Source: Chrysomallon squamiferum (lineage: Eukaryota; Mollusca; Gastropoda; Neomphalida; Peltospiridae). From it: 52,500 bases of DNA. This document shows, in pieces, positions 1 through 31,810 of the stretch. Position 1 is the first letter of the stretch, and the number at the start of each line of letters is the position of its first letter. A model generated the notes under the pieces. It saw nothing but the letters and a program-made list of their open reading frames with translations, was not told where the DNA came from and ran no database searches. The stretch is from positions 11,392,538-11,445,037 of the forward strand of contig CM022667.1 in NCBI GenBank assembly GCA_012295275.1, read 5' to 3'. A program made the position numbers and the translations under genes.

Positions 1-254
1 TTTTTTTTTTTTTTTCCTTTTTTCCCTTTTTCTATTTTGTTTATTATAGTATTACTACTATCGTCATTATGATTTACAACTATTAGTAAAAATATGTTAA
101 CAACAGTAGACGGTTATTGTTAATCTAATAATGTTTGTTCTTGTTATTGTAAATGTTGTTTCGTCCTATTCTTTGTTCGTTTGTTTGTTTTCATGTTTAG
201 ATTTTTTTAATGACTAAATTTTACTTACTTGCTTACTTAATAATAAGATAATTA

Positions 255-373
<119 letters not shown>

Positions 374-719
374 CTCCTTCTTCATCCTAAACACCAGCCT
401 TCATAACTAAGGTCGAACACAGTAACTAAGCAATACAACATTCATTCATTCACTATCTAGCCGCTACTGCTTTCCTCATGGTAGTCATTATTTTAGCGCG
501 CGTGTGGTATCTTGCTAGCACTTGTCACTACTAATCTTAAAGAGCAAAAGTGTTTCTAGTAATTGAAACAAATATACGTAGAATGGAACATCGTAGAAAT
601 GTACTGGCAGAAAACACCGGGTGTTGATAGGTAAATAGTATTTGTATTTTGTAGCTCAATATGCGAAGAGTTATAACTGAAAGTGGCATGGGCTGAGTTA
701 GACCGACCGAGAGAGAGAC

Positions 720-848
<129 letters not shown>

Positions 849-1171
849 GTATTTCCTTGTGTTCGTGCACTTGTGTGCTTGATAAGAGAGGGTAGAAGCG
901 CACATGGAAAATCGCAGACATTAGATAAAACTATATTTTTTTATTATAAATTATTTTCTTTGATAAGTCGTTCTCTAGAAACCACTTACAGATGCCAACA
1001 ACTTTCACGTTTTGGTGATTTTAATTCTAATTTATTAAGTAGTAGAAAGAAAAATAACAGAAAAACAAGTGCGTAAATATTCTCAGATTGTGTTATCTTT
1101 ATAAATATATCTGTTTTAAGATTGGGAATTCACTATATTAGTGTTGTTGTTGTTGTAATTATGGTTATCAT

Positions 1172-1176
1172 TATAA

Positions 1177-1207
<31 letters not shown>

Positions 1208-1227
1208 AATTATTATTATTATTATCA

Positions 1228-1295
<68 letters not shown>
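1172..1295 (+). repeat. (AAT)n/(ATT)n microsatellite with a sense switch
   Basis: AAT units switch to ATT units near 1208, so the left part is complementary to the right part. Confidence 0.95.
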
Positions 1296-1979
1296 GATAT
1301 TGATGCCGACTAAACACCTGTAGCAATTAAATAATATTCATTTTCGCATACACAGACACGCAACATACACACGCACAAAAAATACATACTCTAAAAACAT
1401 AAGAAGAACACAACACAAATTATAATAGTAATATTCAAAAATAATAATAAAATAAAATAAAAGTAAAATAACATAAAATAAAATAAAATAAAACAAAGCC
1501 CAAAAGAAATTAAAACAGGTTTTAAAATCCATACGCATTTTTTTACCATCTCATTTACTATCAGAATTAGCGGTAAAGAAAACAATATCTGTTAACATCT
1601 GTCTATGGTCGGTATATGAAAACATATTTACGAGTCCTGCTTTGAAAAACAGAATCATAAAATGTGCCCGCAGCTGTATATTTTGGGTCACGAAATATAT
1701 ACATATGGGCAATAAAAATAAGTCAAAAAAAAATCTTTGAAGATTAAATGCAAATGTTTAATATAGAACTGCTTCCTTCAGAGCTAGGGGTGGGGATATA
1801 AAATGTTTTAAGATTTTCTTATAGTTCAAATAATTTTGATTGAATTTATGAACGGGTTGTTATTGGTTGTATTTTAAGAGGAGTACATAAGCATATGTTT
1901 TAGTGCTTGGCGAATTAGCAAAAGTAATACAGTATGTGTTTTTCTAGTAGTTTATTTGTTACTATATTTCATGTATCGT

Positions 1980-2490
1980 CGTTGTGGTAGTGATGTTAGT
2001 AGTGATAATAAAAGCAGAGGTAAACAGTCGTATTTTCAGTGTGTATTGTGATGGTTTTTGGTAGTAGTCGTAAATAGATAGTAATGGTAGTGATGGTGGT
2101 AATAGTAGTAATTATAGTATTATTAGCAGTGAGGTACTCGTAGTTGTAATAGTAATAGTAGTTGTAGTAATAATAGTAGTAGTAGCTGTATCAGTGGTAC
2201 TAGTAGCAGTAGTAATAGTAGAAGTATTAGTAATAGTAGTATTAATAGTAGTTGTAATAGTAGTAGTATTAATAGTAATAGTCATCTAATAAGAAACTAA
2301 CGGTCTAGTTATTTTTGCTGTTTTTGTAATTTTAGAAATAAAGCAATAATAGAAGTAATAGAAGTAGTTACAACAACAACAACAACAGCAACAACAATAA
2401 CAACAACAACAACAACAATAATAATAATAATAGAAGCAGTAGTAATAGATGTAGTAGAAGTAGCAGCAGTAATAATAGTAATAACATCAA
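1980..2490 (+). repeat. Imperfect AGT/AAC trinucleotide array
   Basis: About 500 bp of degenerate TAG/AAT/TTG units, changing to CAA units at 2370-2415 and back to AGT. Confidence 0.9.
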
Positions 2491-2522
2491 CATATCAGAC
2501 GAAGGGGAAATAACTCCTCATT

Positions 2523-2524
<2 letters not shown>

Positions 2525-2554
<30 letters not shown>
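2525..2554 (+). repeat. Poly(T), 30 bp
   Basis: A pure T run that directly follows GGGGAAATAACTCCTC, a motif seen at ends of dispersed repeats in molluscs. Another T run lies at 3030-3057. Confidence 0.95.
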
Positions 2555-2556
<2 letters not shown>

Positions 2557-3028
2557 TATCTTTTTATTCATTTTTTTCTTTTTCTTTCTTTTTTTCTTAT
2601 ATCGTATCAAACCACATGACGAATTAAATACCAGAACATGCAATGTTTTTTTTTCTGAAAATTACTTACACATTAACGTAACGAACGATAAGATAGTCTA
2701 ATACGTATTTGAAAGTCTCAGACCCCGTGTTTCTTTTTTTTTTTTTTTGTACAGCTAACTCGAACAGAGGCAAGGAGTCCGTTAACGAAAGATTCGCATC
2801 GCGTTACGACTGTTTTCAATTATAAACAAACAGTTGCTCTCCTTATCTGTCCGCCGTCATCTGAACACCAGACACACGCACTGTCGTAAATTAAAGGCAC
2901 ATTTGCACAAGCCGGGTAGAGATTAACTAAATGGTGCAGAAAATACGCAAATATTTAGGGTTCGTGTTTTTCGAGGTATGGGATTTTCAAGATGTGGTGG
3001 AAAAATAACGTCAAAAATCAAGCAAAGC

Positions 3029-3063
<35 letters not shown>

Positions 3064-3273
3064 TCTTGATTAATTTTTGATTAATTTCTCTCGCCAGAGC
3101 TTCTGTTGCTGTTTGGTTTTGTTGATGTGTTTGTGTTTGGATGTTTTTACGTTTATTTCGTTAATCTGTAGATAATACAGATAGATAGCTGTTTACCTAT
3201 GTATGTGTTTATGTATGTATATGTTTACCTGTGTGTGTGGGTGTGTGTCCATCCATAAATAATAAAACAATAA

Positions 3274-3274
<1 letters not shown>

Positions 3275-3330
<56 letters not shown>
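3275..3330 (+). repeat. (AAT)n microsatellite
   Basis: Pure AAT units, about 18 copies. Confidence 0.97.
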
Positions 3331-3331
<1 letters not shown>

Positions 3332-3443
3332 TTAATAACGCTCACAAAAACATATATATTTTAACCTTATTACAAGCATTTTATTCAGAACAAAAAAATA
3401 TCTGTTTCTGTATTTTATTAAATAATCAATCGCATGCATTTAT

Positions 3444-3550
<107 letters not shown>

Positions 3551-4039
3551 TCCCCGTCCCTCCCTCCCTCGCTCTCCACCCTCAGAGATATTCCAATTTT
3601 CGTCCACAAATCATCTATAGTAATGTAAAAAAAACAAAAAAAAAAAAAAATAATAAAATTAAAAAATCAAAAATTAATAATACAAAAATTATGTTCTCTT
3701 GTCTACGCACTCACTATTCACTAACTTCTCACTGGAAATACCTCCACCAGCAAACATACAGGAATTACTATATATTCCGCGCATGCGGTTTTTAGCATAT
3801 TTATGAGAATCTTGATAAGAGGTAAATTACTACTGAGATGTATTTTTGACCTCACGTGTCACGCAAAACCACACCAACCTAGGGGGGGTCAAAGGTAACG
3901 AGAAGGAAACAAATTGGACGTCATTTTTATTGTTGTTTAGTCGCGTGGTTTTTGACGTCTGCTGGTAAACTGAACCCTGCCCCGTTGTTTGATGGATGCA
4001 GAGGTTACTCCGGCTCTCAGTTAATGTGCCTGCACGTTT

Positions 4040-4265
4040 TGCACGTGTGTCGGTTTGTGTGCGTGTGTATAATACGTATGTATGTGTGCAACTGTTTCGA
4101 TGTATGCTTGTGTATATGTATGTATTTATGTATGTGTGTATGTGTGTGTGTGCATATATGTGTATATATATACGTACTTCTGTACCTGTATGCATTTAAG
4201 TAAACATGTAGTATGTTTATGCTTTTGTATATGTGTGTCTGTCTGTTTGTGTGTATATATGTAAC
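4040..4265 (+). repeat. TG/TATG-rich microsatellite
   Basis: Imperfect GT, GTAT and ATGT units. Confidence 0.85.
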
Positions 4266-4627
4266 GTAATGAGATATGTTTCTGTCGTTTTTTTTTTTTT
4301 TTTTTTCTCTTAATGGCTAGAATTTTATATTTGACAAGTTTTCTCTCATTCTTTCATTGGCTGGCATATTTACGTAGCCACAGTAAAGAAGCTCATTAGT
4401 TGAAAAAAAACCCACCTATTCTGTGGGTTGACATTTACGAGTGTGTGTGTCTGTTGGTGGCTCAGGTGATATTTGTCTTACTTAATATGTCAGAACAAAT
4501 TACCTGCAACTGTAAAGTCTTTTTTCATTTTATTTATTTATTATTATTATTTTTTATTTTTTGAACGCTCGCATTTTCTCACGCGTACTTGTAAAATATA
4601 TTCAGGGAGAGAAAGAAAGAAAGAAAT

Positions 4628-4758
<131 letters not shown>

Positions 4759-5674
4759 GCAGCTATATTTCGTGTATGTTACCCAGTGAGTTTAATAAAC
4801 TGTTTTTCATCAATGAAACAGTCGAATGATGAATCGGTGTGAACAGTTATTAAAATGTCATATATAATATTTCGATAAAGAGTACCATAATGTAGAAAAT
4901 TAACCGTGAATAAGTTGTAACAGTGATCTATATTAATTTTTCTTTTCAAATAAATGAATTCCATCAATTCCATATATATGTTATATGTATATATGTATGT
5001 AAGTATGAATGAATGAATACACTGAAGCATACCTGATAAAATACCATTGTTTAACAAAGATATAACAGTATCAAGTGTTTAATTAAACAAATAAGTAAGA
5101 CAATCACTACCTATGTCGGGGAATATCTGGATATTATGTATTAAGAATCTACGAGAGTTTGGGACAATTAATCATATTTTAACAGTTCAGAGTAACACAT
5201 TAATAACTGTACCTATATGGAACGTTTCTGTTCTTGGGTTTTCATACTGGATAGGCTATGCTTTACGTAAAAGACAGAGAAAACAAATTCTAGCTGCAAA
5301 TGCGGAATTTGTAACAAATGGGAGAATACCGCTGACACATTCTGGCGCCGACTCGCGTATCTTGCACGCGATTATGAACTTCTTTTATTAATGTCTGTTA
5401 TCTCTGTACACCGTGTTTAGCGACATCACTGACATCAACAACATGTTGTTTATCTCCCGTGTATCAAACAAAACGTTTCTCTCTTGTTTTTTGTTTTGTT
5501 TTTTTCTTTATTCTTTTTTTTTTTTCATTTTACTTATTTATTTAATTTATTTTATTTATTTTTTTCTGTGTGTCTCTCTATTATCTTAATTAATTCTGGC
5601 ACTGAATGATGAGATAAACTCGCTAAAATTTGCTACAGAGTTGTAAAGCTGATTGAGTTATCGTTCATGCTTTC

Positions 5675-5798
5675 TGTTGTATTTATTTATTTATGTATTT
5701 ATTTATTTATTTATTTGTTAGTTTGTTTCAGTGTTTGTTTGTTTTTCTGTTTTCGTCTGTTTTAATTTTGAATGAGTATTTCTTCTTCTTCTTCTTAC

Positions 5799-5841
<43 letters not shown>

Positions 5842-5880
5842 GTAGTAGTAGTAGTTGTTGTTGTTGTTCTTCTTCTTCTT
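5675..5880 (+). repeat. TTTA, ATT, AGT, TTG and CTT compound repeat
   Basis: Short tetra- and trinucleotide runs in series; the longest is ATT at 5797-5840. Confidence 0.9.
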
Positions 5881-6209
5881 GTTCCCTACGTATTTACCTA
5901 CTTATTTATTTTTATTAGGTTTTTGCTGTTTTTAATTATTTATTGACATTTTTGTTTTTCACATTTTTGTCTTAAGTTTCAAACTTTTTTTTACCATTTT
6001 TATTTATTCTGTTTTAATGATCTTTATTTACTCTGCTCAGTGATTTGACGATGGTAGTTATAGAAGCTGTAGTAGTATCAGTAGCAGAAATAAAAGTAGT
6101 TTACCAAATAGTAATCGTAGTAGTAATAGTTGTAGTTGTTTTTGCAACAGTAAATGTACATGCTGGTAATTTCAGACATTAAAGTATTAGTAGTAGTTAT
6201 TATTTTTTT

Positions 6210-6211
<2 letters not shown>

Positions 6212-6278
<67 letters not shown>
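6212..6278 (+). repeat. (TC)n microsatellite
   Basis: A 67-bp TC run. Confidence 0.98.
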
Positions 6279-6283
<5 letters not shown>

Positions 6284-7160
6284 CCTCTCTCGTTCTATGT
6301 ATACCTCTATATATCTGTCTGTCTTTCTCTCTCTTCCTAAGACTTGTACTAAACCAGCAGTCGTAGTTGCTGCAGTAGCTGATGTTGTAATTTTGTAGTC
6401 GAGATAAAACAGAGATGGAGACTCAAACAAAAAAGATAAAAAAAAAAAAAGAAAGAAAGAAAACTAGAAATCAAAACGTGAAGGATAAAAAAAAAAAGAG
6501 AAAATAATTAGCAAACAGAAGTAAAAAAATACGATTTTTCCTTTGTGAAATAATTCTGCCCTTTGCCATGCACGATTTCATCAGCAAGATGCACTTTACG
6601 ATAAAAAAAAAAAAAATATTTAGCGAGAGCTGATGTAGTGATAATGTTGTGTAAAAGGCTTTTCTTTTTTCTTTTTCCTTTCTTTTTTTTTTTTTTTTTT
6701 TCTTTCTTTCTTTCTACTACATACATAATAGATACGTCCTGCTTTTAACATACTTTAACTTAGTTTAACCAGTCCCAGCCATTCCTGGGCGACAACATCA
6801 AAGAGATGTTTCTGCTGATCATGTTAATAAGCTCGTGCGACTGAGCTGTGCATTTGAGTTACGAGCGAAAGAAACCGCGTGTTTAAGTGGTCTTGTCTAT
6901 TACGTAATCGCGTGTTGTAATTGCATATGTTTGACCTGGTGCGTTTGTAATTAAAAGGGGTTTTAGGAATAAAAAGTAAAAGAGACCCCCCAAAAAATAT
7001 TTCTCAGTTATTTTTTGAATGATAAATGGAAAATGACATAACCATAATTATTTTGAAAGATATATATTTGTTACTTGAAATAGACGTACTTAAAAGTGAT
7101 ATATTTAGAGAAACTGTTAGACTGCATTTCTTAACTTCATTATCTCTTCATATCTCTCTT

Positions 7161-7163
<3 letters not shown>

Positions 7164-7251
<88 letters not shown>

Positions 7252-7266
7252 ACACACACACACACC

Positions 7267-7304
<38 letters not shown>
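7164..7304 (+). repeat. (CT)n-(CA)n compound microsatellite
   Basis: CT from 7164 to 7248, then CA from 7250 to about 7304 with one CCC break. Confidence 0.97.
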
Positions 7305-7794
7305 TACATTCGTTATTCACCACGATTCTATTACTTTTTAGGCAGTATTCTAATACTATATATTCTTAAGCTTGTATGTCTTTTGTTATACATGCATGTA
7401 TGTATGTAATTATAGAAGCATTATGTGAGTCACTCTCTATAAATATTGCTTTACAAAGATACCCTTACATAGAATTATGCACAAAAACACATGTAAACGT
7501 CTGTGCATTGTGAACTGAGTCATTTCACTACTCCAGATCTAAAAGTTGGAAAATGTCGTTCTTTCCATTCTCTCATAAGAGGGCTGCATTCGTCTGTAAG
7601 TCACACAGCATTTCCAGAAGATAACAATAGCTTACTCAGCACGCGTAGAAACTACTACTACCACTACTACATCTTGAAACAACGCCAACAGACCTCCCCG
7701 ATTTTGACATGCCATAATGTCGATACCGCGTGTTACAAACAGTAAGTCACTTTTCATCACTAACAATGGTATTCTTTCAATGTATTTTTCTATT

Positions 7795-7856
7795 GTTTTT
7801 TTTTTTTTTTTTTTTTTCTTCTTCTTCTTTCTTTTGGGTTTCTTCTTCTTTTTTTT

Positions 7857-7888
<32 letters not shown>

Positions 7889-7895
7889 TTTTTTA
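7795..7895 (+). repeat. T and CTT runs
   Basis: T runs alternating with CTT units. Confidence 0.95.
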
Positions 7896-8072
7896 CCCCC
7901 GATTTATTTTATACTGTGGAATAATAGCGAAGAGATGTGTGTTAACTGAGTCGAGTTTATTTTTTAGCTTTATTACACATTGCGATGAGTTAAACAGTCA
8001 GTAAATCTTTCGTTGCTTTTGGCAGTTTTTACTAGCTGCATGTATTTTGTCGTGTGTAGCTTTGTATACAAA

Positions 8073-8079
<7 letters not shown>

Positions 8080-8104
<25 letters not shown>

Positions 8105-8235
8105 GTCTCTGTGGGTGCGTGTGTGCGTGCGTGTTTGTGTGTATGAGTAATTGTATGTTGTTGATAATTATGACTGCATGCAGCTGAACATACCTGTTCA
8201 TAATTACAGTCACAAACACAAGCACACGTGCACAC

Positions 8236-8302
<67 letters not shown>

Positions 8303-8376
8303 TGATGATGATGATGATGATAACAAGAAGAGGAAGAACAAGAAGAAAATGATGATGATGATGATGATGATGATGA
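8080..8376 (+). repeat. TA, AAT and GAT runs
   Basis: TA at 8082-8104, AAT at 8236-8302, and GAT at 8303-8321 and 8348-8376, separated by short unique DNA. Confidence 0.93.
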
Positions 8377-8736
8377 TAACGAAGTTAAACGTGAAACAAC
8401 CTTTTGTTGATGATGTTTTAATGTCATCTGAATCACGGCATTTGGGTCAAGACATCACAAATGTACAAAACCAATTAAATCTATGTACAACTCACAAACT
8501 ATAGCAAAATACAAAAAAAGAAGAAAAAGGCTTTGCTGCGACTCAGTCTTTTAAGGCAGTCAAGTCCAGCGTTACTTTCACGCGAGCTAGCAAACCACAC
8601 CAAATCCAAGTACGATCAACGTGGGTCCGTGTTCAAACAACGTATCACTTTAGTTCAAGAGGCAGGCTGTATAAATATATTTCTGAAACATGAAATTGTG
8701 TTTTAAATAAACGACGTATAGATTAAATGACTCTAC

Positions 8737-8742
8737 TTTATT
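8737..8742 (-). terminator. Candidate polyadenylation signal AATAAA
   Basis: TTTATT on the plus strand reads AATAAA on the gene strand, about 1.0 kb after the stop codon and within the last mostly unique block before the repeats at 8230-8380. An ATTAAA at 8832-8837 is an alternative. AATAAA is common by chance in AT-rich DNA. Confidence 0.25.
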
Positions 8743-8912
8743 AAATTACTGTACAGTACATTGTGTTTTGGAAATGTTTATGTTTCTTTCAAAACAAAAT
8801 CCTTTGTAATATCAAACTTTCAAACCATTCCTTTAATATATAAAACATCAATATACAAAAATGAAAACAGAAAAATCACAGAATTTCTATGTCATCCGTC
8901 AGAAAACTAAAT

Positions 8913-9062
<150 letters not shown>

Positions 9063-9757
9063 TATTCAGTCATCCTAAAAATGAAGCACGCGCCAAACTG
9101 CGTAATCTTTGAAATAGCTCCATTCTGTATTAATAATGCACACAACCGATGACACAAGTTCCAGCATGTTATCATTTGATCAAAGTCATCCAATAAAAGC
9201 AAGCGTTTCTGAAATATTATCTCCTGGAATAGAAATCTCGCAGATCACCCATGTACACCAAGAACTGCAGCAATTAAATAAATAATTTTGCCAAGCCTTT
9301 CCGATTAAACCTTGTACACGATAAAAGTGAAGATCTCAAAGCATAAGCATCATAACTGTCTGTAATGCTTTTGTAAACTGCAACATAACTTTTGTGATTG
9401 ATGTCCAGGCAGAGTCTTTTAAGATACTGCAAAGTAATCTCTGGGAATTTAGATTTTTGCTTTTCCTTATATTACTTAATCCCATTAGAAGTACGTTCCA
9501 GATAATTCATGTTTTACGAATCGAGAGTATAAAGTTATCTACAAGAATTGCAAAATGAATAGATGGCACTACGTTAATATGGGATTTTTTTTTTCACAGT
9601 AAATTTTCTTCAAGATGATATAACCAGAAATCCTAATTCTTCAACATTCACAGCTGAAGTATGTAACGAACAGATGACTACTCCATTTTTACGTCTTCCA
9701 TTCTTACAGTGAGTGTATAAATAATTTTTTTAAAACAAGTCTTATTGTCAGACAAAA

Positions 9758-28435
<18,678 letters not shown>

Positions 28436-28479
28436 CTGAAATTAAGAAGGAAAATAATTATTAATTATTACTTTGTTGC

Positions 28480-28617
28480 AATTATCATCATCATCATTAT
28501 CATCATCATCAACATTTTCATTATTATTCTTCTTTGTTTTTTCTTCTTTTTTTTTTTCTTCTTTGTTCTTCTTTTATTCCTCTTCTTCTTCTTCTTCTTC
28601 TTCTTCTTCTTCTTCTT

Positions 28618-28677
<60 letters not shown>

Positions 28678-28706
28678 GTTGTTGTTGTTGTTATTATTAT
28701 TATTAG
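28480..28706 (+). repeat. CAT, CTT, ATT and GTT compound repeat
   Basis: CTT at 28575-28647 passes to ATT at 28648-28675, then GTT and ATT. Confidence 0.95.
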
Positions 28707-29373
28707 TTTCATTCTAAGTGGTATGTACAATTTCTGTTACATAAAAAGAGGTTACAGTTACATAATATTAAGTTATTATTTTATTTATTCATATCAACAA
28801 ACTTTGCTAACAATAAATTCAAATACTTTATGTGTAGCTGAGTTGAAAAAACAAATACCTTTACTACATTTAGAAAACTTCTCTAGTTTCGTTCATGTAT
28901 TAGCAGAAATCAGGCTTTGCTTTGAAAACACCTATGTGCAGCTGCTGTCATTTTCAAATTTACTGTTTAGTTTCAACGTTAAGGCATAGAAATAAGTACC
29001 ACGATTATTGAAATTAATTCGTTTGTTAATGGGTGTATAACATTATTAACTAATCATATTCTTGTGAAAATCATGCCTGAACACTAAAACATTTTTTTAT
29101 TAATTTCGCTTGATCATTTAGATTTTATTTTACTTTCTAATAAAAGATAAATGAATAAAAAATTTTTAAAAATAATTTAGTTCTAATATCTACAAGGAAA
29201 ATGATGGCATCATTTATAATCGTATAGGACTAGAAACACTTGAGTATAACTAGACCATCAATGATAATAGTTTTTTTTTCTTCTAAATATCTATTGTCCA
29301 CATATACTGCAAATCCTGATGACCTAATTTGTATACATAGAATAGAACACTGTTATATTTCTATACTCTGAGA

Positions 29374-29413
<40 letters not shown>

Positions 29414-29572
29414 GATATAAGATAAAAATGATTTATCCCACTTCATGCTCACTTACATTCAGTATCATCACCATTTATACGTGAAGACAGAATGAGAAAT
29501 ATATTTCTCAGGAATATAAGTGTCAAGAAAACTTTAACTGTCAACAAAAGTTTAACTTGATTAAAACACGAC

Positions 29573-29723
29573 ACACAGTATAAGACATTTACTGCATATT
29601 TTAATTTACACAGAGATATACAAGTGAGATGACTGAAGATACAGACGTGATACACAGTATAAGACATTTACTGCATATTTTAATACACACAGAGATATAC
29701 AAGTGAGATGACTGAAGATACAG
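29573..29723 (+). repeat. 79-bp tandem duplication
   Basis: ACACAGTATAAGACATTTAC starts at 29573 and again at 29652, and both copies end GACTGAAGATACAG. Only two or three bases differ. An A run follows the second copy. Confidence 0.95.
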
Positions 29724-30293
29724 TAAAAAAAAAAAAAAAAAAAAAAAAAGAAGATAAAAATGGGCGAGCATACAAAACACATTCATCCTGGCGTGTTTCT
29801 ACTCTCAAATAAAAATAATCGTGGAAATCTTCCAAGATAAATAAAATGATTTCCATTTCGCCCTCCGTTTTTTTCTATTAAGTAAACAATAAATACGGTT
29901 CTAATTTAATCAGCATGTCGATTAGTTTGCGCGGTGTGATACCGGTACATGGAGCGTTGCTAAACAGGTCTTTATTTTAATGTGTTTGGTGTGATACTCA
30001 GGGGTTAAACAGATGTAGGTAATAATAGCGACAGTATTTTTGAACAATGAGCAGTTTTGTTTTTCCTATGGATTTAGTTGTTTTGTTTGTTCAGGCTGTT
30101 TAGTCTGCTTAGATGTTTCTTGTGTTTAAGCGCGCATGATGTGAAAAAATAAAAAAAATAAAATAAAAACATCGGAAGGAGTCAAGAGAGGATTTTTAAT
30201 TTAAAATTTGATGGATTCAGTTTGGTGTGGATTTAATTTAAAAAGATATTTATGTATTTACATATGTGAAAATGTCTGTGTGTCTTTACATAA

Positions 30294-30294
<1 letters not shown>

Positions 30295-30343
<49 letters not shown>

Positions 30344-30398
30344 GATGAAAATGATAGATGATAGATGATAGATATATAGATTAGATAGATAGATAGAA

Positions 30399-30431
<33 letters not shown>
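30295..30431 (+). repeat. (GATA)n microsatellite
   Basis: Two GATA runs separated by GATGATAGAT units. Confidence 0.96.
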
Positions 30432-30829
30432 GACATTTTTCTACACACACACACACACACATATATATATAAAACCGAAAGACGATTTGACAAAGATATC
30501 ACAAGGAAGAATATGTAAGGATATGCATAAATATATTAATTATGAGTTCAACTATTTTTTTTTTCTGTTCTTTTGTTGTAGTATTTTTTCATTTTGTGTC
30601 TAGTTTCATAGGTTGCTGCTATTTGTCTTTTCACTGAACATCTAACCACGCATGAACTCGAGGCTGACAAACATTTTATTTTTTCAAAATTAAATTTTCA
30701 AACACGAATTCAAGACGGTTCTCACAATATGAATGATTATTCATACAACACATGAAAGAACGTTAGAAAACCGAAAAATTTTTTTTTTCATAATTCATTC
30801 ACAAACATTAAAAAACCAGTGGGCTGTCC

Positions 30830-31200
30830 CATCCCCCCACACCCCACACCCTGCACCTGCAGGACACGTCCCGCCATGTTGAATCCAATTAAATCCAGAT
30901 CCAGGCCACCGAACTCCGCAATCGCTTCGTAGCCACGGTTTAAACTTTCCACTGACTCTGCCCCTCCCCCTTTTTAGCATTAAAACATGGCGGCAAGCTG
31001 GGAAGTGACACACCCAATTAGCCATTCTACGGCTTGCACAAAGTACAAACAGACTCAATGACTGCTCCCTCGTAAACCGCACAGTCCGTCAATTACCTAG
31101 ACAGCGTGTAATATCGAGACTTCAAAGGTTCCGGTTCCTGTTCGTTCGTGTGCTATCTTGTTCCCGGGCTCTTTGACAACGACCCCATTAACAAGAGGAA
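30830..31200 (-). promoter_or_regulatory. GC-richer unique block, possible promoter of the Neto gene
   Basis: This is an island of unique, higher-GC sequence in AT-rich repeats. It holds two YY1/TISU-like motifs, AACATGGCGG on the minus strand near 30871-30880 and AACATGGCGGC on the plus strand at 30985-30995, and a Sp1-like GC box (CTGCCCCTCCCCC) near 30958-30970. No TATA box is obvious. The minus-strand motif overlaps the candidate start codon. The promoter role is inferred. Confidence 0.25.
30850..30877 (-). CDS. Candidate first coding exon of the Neto gene
   Basis: A minus-strand ATG at 30875-30877 sits in CAACATGGCGGG, a strong start context resembling the TISU/YY1 element. The frame reads MAGRVLQVQ and, if spliced after 30850 (CAGG|GTGTGG), ends in phase 1 as the 28382-28435 exon requires. 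The joined N-terminus would be MAGRVLQVQAGAYLLCLLTL, a convincing signal peptide with a basic n-region. Against it: the donor is non-ideal, a competing CAG|GTGCAG at 30856 would break the frame, and the fit could be chance. It would lie 2.4 kb upstream of the next exon. Confidence 0.27.
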
Positions 31201-31233
31201 ACCATTAAGGCTTATTTTCCATTTCTAAATTTT

Positions 31234-31235
<2 letters not shown>

Positions 31236-31298
<63 letters not shown>
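31236..31298 (+). repeat. Poly(T), 63 bp
   Basis: The longest pure homopolymer in the window. Confidence 0.95.
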
Positions 31299-31562
31299 CC
31301 CGATATGTTACATATGTCACGTGACTGAGAAACCAGATGCGAGTTTTTACGCGGTGCAGTCCAGGCGTCCCTTGAAGAAACACGACTTTCGCAAAGTTAT
31401 TCTAATTAAACTTGTTTTACACGCTGTGATTTCTCATTTACGTGATTCTCGTTATGTAGACGCTTACCACGTTACCACGACTTTTTTCTTCGTAAAACGA
31501 CTGCATATATAAATAACATGTATATGCAATTTAAATAACAATTTGTAAGCATTGTAGTAGAT

Positions 31563-31810
<248 letters not shown>

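Larger units (their letters stand above)
28436..31235. other. Region upstream of the signal-peptide exon
   Basis: It holds CTT/TTA/TTG runs (28575-28705), a TA run (29378-29411), a 79-bp tandem duplication (29573-29723), an A run (29724-29749), GATA runs (30295-30430) and the GC-richer block at 30830-31200. The unique stretches 28740-29370 and 29760-30280 show no supported exon. Confidence 0.5.

Noticed and set aside
5113-5391. 92-codon plus-strand frame in unique DNA
   Set aside because: It has no recognisable domain, no splice partners and no composition shift; a chance frame is likely.
30795-31082. 95-codon minus-strand frame in the GC-richer block
   Set aside because: It ends in phase 1 at 30856 with CAG|GTGCAG, but its N-terminus is not signal-like; the shorter TISU-start frame fits better.
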